18,269 nt of DNA, taken from contig DASTBU010000146.1 in assembly GCA_035711845.1 (NCBI GenBank), positions 1 to 18,269 of the forward strand, read 5' to 3'. This stretch comes from DASTBU01 sp035711845 (GTDB lineage: Bacteria > Acidobacteriota > Vicinamibacteria > Vicinamibacterales > 2-12-FULL-66-21). This document shows, in pieces, positions 15,350-18,269 of this stretch. The notes beneath the pieces were generated by a model. That model ran no database searches. It was given only the letters and a program-made list of their open reading frames with translations, and was not told the origin of the DNA. The translations under genes were made by a program, and so were the position numbers. Each line of letters begins with the position of its first letter. The stretch's first letter is position 1.

Positions 15350-16159
15350 GTGGCGAAGCGAGCATCCGCCAGGATACGGAAACCGTCGGCAAAGCGAGCA
15401 GCCGGGGCGAAGCAGCGACGCCGCGCGAAACGGGCCACCCGCGCGAGACGGTCGGCAACGCGTACCCGCGCCGCAAAGAAAACTTCCAGACGAGCTGGCC
15501 CACGGAAGTCCACCCAGCGCACAAGGGTGCGCGGACGCACCAAATCGCCACGCACCTCGCCGTCCCGGAAGCGAACAGCCCGAAAACGAACGGCGTCCGG
15601 ACGGTCCACACGAAAACCATCCACGATGGCTTCGGCGGGGACCGCGGTTCGTGGTGCGGTGGCGGGGGCCGTGGTTGCCGTATCGCGGCGGCTGCCCTGG
15701 ACCGCTGACGCCGACGACATCATCACGCTCCTCGAGGCCGATCACCGCCGGATGGAGACCCTGCTCAAACAGGGCGCCGAGACCACCGAGCGCGCGGTCG
15801 TCACGCGCGTCGAGCTGCTCGACAAGATCATCGCCGAGCTGAACCTGCACGAGAACATCGAAGAAGGGATCCTCTACCCCGCCCTGAAGGCATACTCGGA
15901 GGCAAGGGATATCGTGCTCGAGGGCTTTCAGGAGCACCACGTCGCGGACCTTCTCGGTCAGGAGCTGCAGGAAGTTGCCGAAGACGACGAGCGTTGGGGC
16001 GCGAAGTTCAAGGTCTTCAAGGAGAACCTCGAGCATCACATCCAGGAGGAAGAGGGCTCGATGTTCCGGACCGCACGAGCGGTCATCAGCCGGGAGGAGC
16101 TCCAACGCCTCGGCGCGCGCATGACCGAAATGAAGGCGGAGACCAGACGCCAGGCCTGA
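15350..16159 (+). CDS. Hemerythrin-like protein with a histone-H1-like basic tail
   Basis: The 269-residue protein has two clearly different halves. Residues 1-90 contain 39 Lys/Arg and otherwise mostly Ala, Ser and Thr; no Asp or Glu occurs before residue 120. This resembles histone-H1/AlgP-type nucleic-acid-binding tails. A short Ala/Val-rich stretch at 93-111 follows. Residues of about 122-262 form a four-helix HHE hemerythrin domain with candidate diiron ligands in EADHRRM (His132), LHENIEEGILYP (His167, Glu171), EHHVADLL (His196/197) and EHHIQEEEGSMF (His229/230, Glu233/234). It probably binds oxygen or iron and may be held on DNA or RNA; that combined role is inferred. The GTG at 15350 has an excellent GAAGGAGG (15337-15344), and TATGCT at 15321-15326 could be the -10. 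It converges on the M28 gene with a 15-bp gap. Confidence 0.9.
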   Translation: MAKRASARIRKPSAKRAAGAKQRRRAKRATRARRSATRTRAAKKTSRRAGPRKSTQRTRVRGRTKSPRTSPSRKRTARKRTASGRSTRKPSTMASAGTAVRGAVAGAVVAVSRRLPWTADADDIITLLEADHRRMETLLKQGAETTERAVVTRVELLDKIIAELNLHENIEEGILYPALKAYSEARDIVLEGFQEHHVADLLGQELQEVAEDDERWGAKFKVFKENLEHHIQEEEGSMFRTARAVISREELQRLGARMTEMKAETRRQA

Positions 16160-16174
16160 GGCCCTCGGAACCGT

Positions 16175-17797
16175 TCACCGATCGAGGACCGGCCGGCTCG
16201 TCGAGGACGCCAGGTCCCACGCCGACTGGTACACGAGGCGCGCGATCTTCTCCATCTTGTCGTAGTTGATCCGCTCGGGATCGTCGTTCGGCGTGTGATA
16301 GTCGGGGTGAAGCCCTGTGTGGAACCATACCCCAGGCACGCCGCGGTTCAAGAACGGCCAGTGATCGCTCCGGCGCATCAGCTGCGACGCGTTGTTGTCG
16401 TAGCGCAGGCGCAGCGTCAGGCCGATTTCGCCGTTCGCGCGCTCGATCGCCTCCTTGAGCGAGGCGCTCCTCGTTGTGCCAATGATGTTGATCGCATTGG
16501 CGTTGGACTCGGCCGTCTGCGCTTCCAGTCCACGGAACCGGCCGCCGCCACTCTCTGGGACTTCCTCGTTGCGGCCGATCATGTCCATGTTGAGCACGGC
16601 GACGACCCTGTCGAGCGACCGGATCGGGTCCTCGGTGTAGGCCCACGCGCCGAACAGCCCGCGCTCCTCCGAGTTCCAGGCGGCCAACAGTATCGAGCGG
16701 CGCGGACGATGGCCCTGGGCCGCCGCCTCCGCAAACGCTTCCGCGATCTCCATCACCCCCACCGTTCCAGACCCGTCGTCGTCGGCTCCGTTCAGCACGT
16801 CGGCGCCGTTGACGCCGTCGTGATCGTAATGCGCGCACACTACAACGAGCTCATCGCGGAGGGCCGGATCGGATCCCTCCAGGCGTGCGACGACGTTGCG
16901 ATCCGGTACGATCGTACGGGTAACGGATGTGGACACATCCACGAACGTTCCAAGCGGGATGGGCGCCGATCCCTTCGGAGATTCCGACGCCTTCGCGAGG
17001 TCGGCGAGCTGCCGGCCGCTCGGCTGCAGGAGGCGCGCTGCCAGCGCCGGCGCAATCTGGAGCGCCGGGATGCGGACGCGCTCGACCCAGGCCCCCAGCA
17101 TGTAGCGTGGAATGCGCGACGGCTGGGTCGGCCAGTAGCCGGCCGACGCGCGAGCGAAGTCGAAGGGATCGGGATGATTGTGCGCGTCGCGGACGAAGAG
17201 GATCGCCACTGCGCCCTTCTCCTGCGCCGCCAGCGTCTTCCAGAGCGGGTCCGACGCCTGCGACGTCACGATGCCGTCGAACGGGCTGTTCGGATCCGCT
17301 TCGCCGGGCTCGTGGTCCAGCGCGAGGACGACCTTCCCTTTGATATCGCCGCCGTAGTCGTCGTATCCGCGCTGGGGCGACGTGATGCCGAACCCGGCAA
17401 AGACGACCTCACCCGAGGCCTTCGACGACGCGCTGAACCGGAGCGGATGGAACTCATCCGCCGTGGACGGCGAGCCATCGGTCGAGAGCGCCGAAGCTCG
17501 AAGGGCGAGTGCGTTGCCGTCGCCTCGCGTCGCGGTAACCAGATTGAACGTTTGGTAGAAGGTGCCCTCGTCGCCGGCGGGCTTCAACCCGAGCCGCGCG
17601 AACCTCGCGGCAATCCATTCTGCCGCGAGCTTGTTCTCGGGCGTGTCGGTCAAGCGTCCCTGCATGCTGTCGGAAGCCAGGAAGAAGAGGTCGGCCCGCA
17701 TCTCCTCCTTCTTGATCGATCCGATCCCGGGGGCGGACTGTTGAGCCGAAAGCGTGGAGACGGAGAGCACGGCAGCGGCGATGGTGGCACGGCGCAT
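16175..17797 (-). CDS. Exported M28 aminopeptidase with PA domain
   Basis: The 540-residue protein has a Sec-type N-terminus (MRRATIAAAVLSVSTLSAQQ). A protease-associated domain sits at about 125-290, inserted ahead of the zinc peptidase core at about 296-535. Metal and catalytic residues are all visible: AHYDH (His323), NGADDDGSG (bridging Asp340), WNSEERGLFG (Glu377 base, Glu378 ligand), NMDMIGR (Asp405) and DYHTPND (His501). It should remove N-terminal amino acids from peptides outside the cytoplasm. The ATG at 17797 is chosen because GGAGG (17806-17810) is 8 bases upstream and the signal peptide starts there; an in-frame ATG at 17818 and a longer frame to 17935 are less likely. TAGAAT at 17817-17822 is a candidate -10 that would give a leader of about 13 bases. 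Confidence 0.94.
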   Translation of the reverse strand: MRRATIAAAVLSVSTLSAQQSAPGIGSIKKEEMRADLFFLASDSMQGRLTDTPENKLAAEWIAARFARLGLKPAGDEGTFYQTFNLVTATRGDGNALALRASALSTDGSPSTADEFHPLRFSASSKASGEVVFAGFGITSPQRGYDDYGGDIKGKVVLALDHEPGEADPNSPFDGIVTSQASDPLWKTLAAQEKGAVAILFVRDAHNHPDPFDFARASAGYWPTQPSRIPRYMLGAWVERVRIPALQIAPALAARLLQPSGRQLADLAKASESPKGSAPIPLGTFVDVSTSVTRTIVPDRNVVARLEGSDPALRDELVVVCAHYDHDGVNGADVLNGADDDGSGTVGVMEIAEAFAEAAAQGHRPRRSILLAAWNSEERGLFGAWAYTEDPIRSLDRVVAVLNMDMIGRNEEVPESGGGRFRGLEAQTAESNANAINIIGTTRSASLKEAIERANGEIGLTLRLRYDNNASQLMRRSDHWPFLNRGVPGVWFHTGLHPDYHTPNDDPERINYDKMEKIARLVYQSAWDLASSTSRPVLDR

Positions 17798-17816
17798 GGG
17801 ACGAACCTCCGCGCGC

Positions 17817-17822
17817 ATTCTA
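17817..17822 (-). promoter_or_regulatory. Candidate -10 element of the M28 gene
   Basis: TAGAAT on the minus strand, with predicted RNA start near 17810 and GGAGG right at the 5' end of the message. No convincing -35 box was found. Confidence 0.4.
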
Positions 17823-17841
17823 TCGCGCCTCTGTGACCATA

Positions 17842-18031
17842 GTTCCCGGCCAGGGTGACAAACGTCCCAATCCGGGAACAACGCAGCCTGCATTCGGGGA
17901 AAAGACTGCGATCTTGCGCGGGCGGCGGCTGGCACACGAAGTGCAGAGTGAGCGAGTGCGCTGCGGCGAGTTCCACGACTCGATGGGCCGCGCTGCCCGG
18001 GTATGCCGGTATCCGACCATCGAAGCCGTGA
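17842..18031 (+). ncRNA. Possible structured RNA ending at an orphan terminator
   Basis: The M28 upstream region has no credible gene on either strand but is rich in inverted repeats. GTTCCCGG (17842-17849) pairs perfectly with CCGGGAAC (17872-17879), with a nested GAC/GTC stem (17857-17859 with 17864-17866). CGCAG (17882-17886) pairs with CTGCG (17906-17910). Further on, GCAC-ACGAA-GTGC (about 17932-17944), and CGAGT and ACTCG around TCCACG, inside a GCGGC/GCCGC pair, suggest more hairpins. All lie before a strong plus-strand terminator. No RNA family was recognised, including RNase P, tmRNA, SRP or a riboswitch. A promoter is not obvious: CATAGT at 17838-17843 is the only weak candidate. 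A 58-codon GTG frame (17855-18031) ends with TGA just before the terminator, but has no ribosome site and no recognisable product. Confidence 0.3.
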
Positions 18032-18062
18032 GGCTCGCGAGGAAGCTCGCGAGCCTTTTTTT
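18032..18062 (+). terminator. Intrinsic terminator, plus strand
   Basis: Perfect 10-bp stem GGCTCGCGAG (18032-18041) with CTCGCGAGCC (18046-18055), loop GAAG, then seven T (18056-18062). The T-run is only on the plus-strand side, so it stops rightward transcripts. No plus-strand gene ends near it: the nearest gene to the left, M28, runs leftwards. Confidence 0.88.
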
Positions 18063-18146
18063 GTGGCCGCTTCCCCCGCCGGTCCCGTTCACCTCGAGCC
18101 ACTTCATCCACCTGCCCGTCGTCCGACCAGGCGGGGATCACGAGCG

Positions 18147-18175
18147 TTGACGGCTTTCAGCCTCGTCACTATACT
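18147..18175 (+). promoter_or_regulatory. Near-consensus sigma-70 promoter reading out of the window
   Basis: TTGACG (18147-18152), 17-base spacer, TATACT (18170-18175). Expected RNA start is about 18182. It is the only promoter in the window with both boxes close to consensus and ideal spacing, as is common for rRNA, tRNA or strongly expressed genes. Confidence 0.75.
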
Positions 18176-18194
18176 GCCCCGAATCGTTACACGA

Positions 18195-18269
18195 ATGTCG
18201 GTGTGGATCGTCGGGTCCAATTTTGACGCCTCGGCGCGTCGGAGGCCGTTTTCGGTCCCGGACCATGGT
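18195..18269 (+). CDS. Possible start of a gene running off the right edge (weak)
   Basis: An ATG 13 bases after the predicted RNA start opens a frame that stays open to the window end (25 codons, beginning MSVWIVGSNFDASARR). There is no Shine-Dalgarno and no recognised similarity. A GCCTC/GAGGC inverted repeat lies inside it. It may equally be untranslated leader of an RNA gene or of a gene further right. Confidence 0.18.
   Translation, partial: MSVWIVGSNFDASARRRPFSVPDHG

Noticed and set aside
15225..15620. N-terminal extension of the TPR protein
   Set aside because: It crosses the divergent hemerythrin gene; the signal peptide and -10 box place the start at 15224.
15641..15654. A further TTCGTGG-type heptamer pair
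   Set aside because: It lies inside the hemerythrin gene and is explained by GC-rich Ala/Gly/Val/Arg codons; phase is lost after two units.
16151..16163. GGCC-TGA-GGCC palindrome as a terminator between the hemerythrin and M28 genes
   Set aside because: The stem has only four base pairs and no T-run on either side.
16295..17836. 513-codon plus-strand frame opposite the M28 gene
   Set aside because: Antisense shadow; the minus strand has every M28 metal ligand.
17831..17870. End of an IS481-like insertion sequence, suggested by a TGTGACC start near 17832
   Set aside because: No transposase fragment, no matching opposite end and no target duplication were seen.
17855..18031. 58-codon gene before the orphan terminator
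   Set aside because: The GTG start has no usable ribosome site, the sequence is not recognisable, and open frames of this length are common at this GC. Kept only as a remark under the RNA candidate.

Overview
This is GC-rich bacterial chromosomal DNA, tightly packed with genes on both strands. The protein set resembles Acidobacteriota, class Vicinamibacteria: several exported metallo- and serine exopeptidases, DUF1684 and DUF6265 proteins, a hemerythrin with a basic tail, and an archaeal-type ornithine cyclodeaminase. That placement is an inference from gene content and composition; there is no rRNA or marker gene to confirm it. No tRNA, rRNA, integrase, transposase or CRISPR array was recognised.

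Layout. At the left edge is the N-terminal part of an APC-superfamily amino acid permease (minus strand). It diverges from a coiled-coil/GAF-like protein (plus). That gene meets, with a 4-bp overlap of stop codons, a two-gene minus-strand operon: a cytosolic-looking subtilase (S8) whose stop overlaps the start of a ComEC-like metallo-beta-lactamase-fold protein (GTGA overlap). Next is a DUF1684 lipoprotein gene flanked on both sides by arrays of a 7-bp tandem repeat in opposite orientations. A low-molecular-weight protein tyrosine phosphatase (minus) diverges from a plus-strand run: DPP-IV-like S9 peptidase, DUF6265 protein, and an M20 peptidase with an altered metal site. The M20 gene converges on an archaeal-type ornithine cyclodeaminase, which lies downstream of a TPR protein (both minus). 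A histone-H1-like/hemerythrin fusion (plus) then converges on an exported PA-domain M28 aminopeptidase (minus). The last 470 bp hold no clear gene. They contain inverted repeats, a textbook intrinsic terminator on the plus strand with no obvious gene in front of it, and a near-consensus sigma-70 promoter pointing out of the window.

How the genes fit together. The exported S9, M20 and M28 peptidases and the amino acid permease suit a cell that degrades peptides outside the cytoplasm and imports the products; ornithine cyclodeaminase would feed proline. The S8-MBL pair is different: neither protein has a signal peptide, and the two are translationally coupled, so they probably form an intracellular module of unknown purpose.

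Most notable non-coding signals: (1) phase-keeping heptamer arrays, with a 49-bp segment repeated in inverted orientation (46/49 identical) on either side of the DUF1684 gene; (2) -10 elements placed 6 to 8 bases before the start codon of several genes, which predicts leaderless or nearly leaderless mRNAs; (3) the orphan terminator and structured region at the right end.
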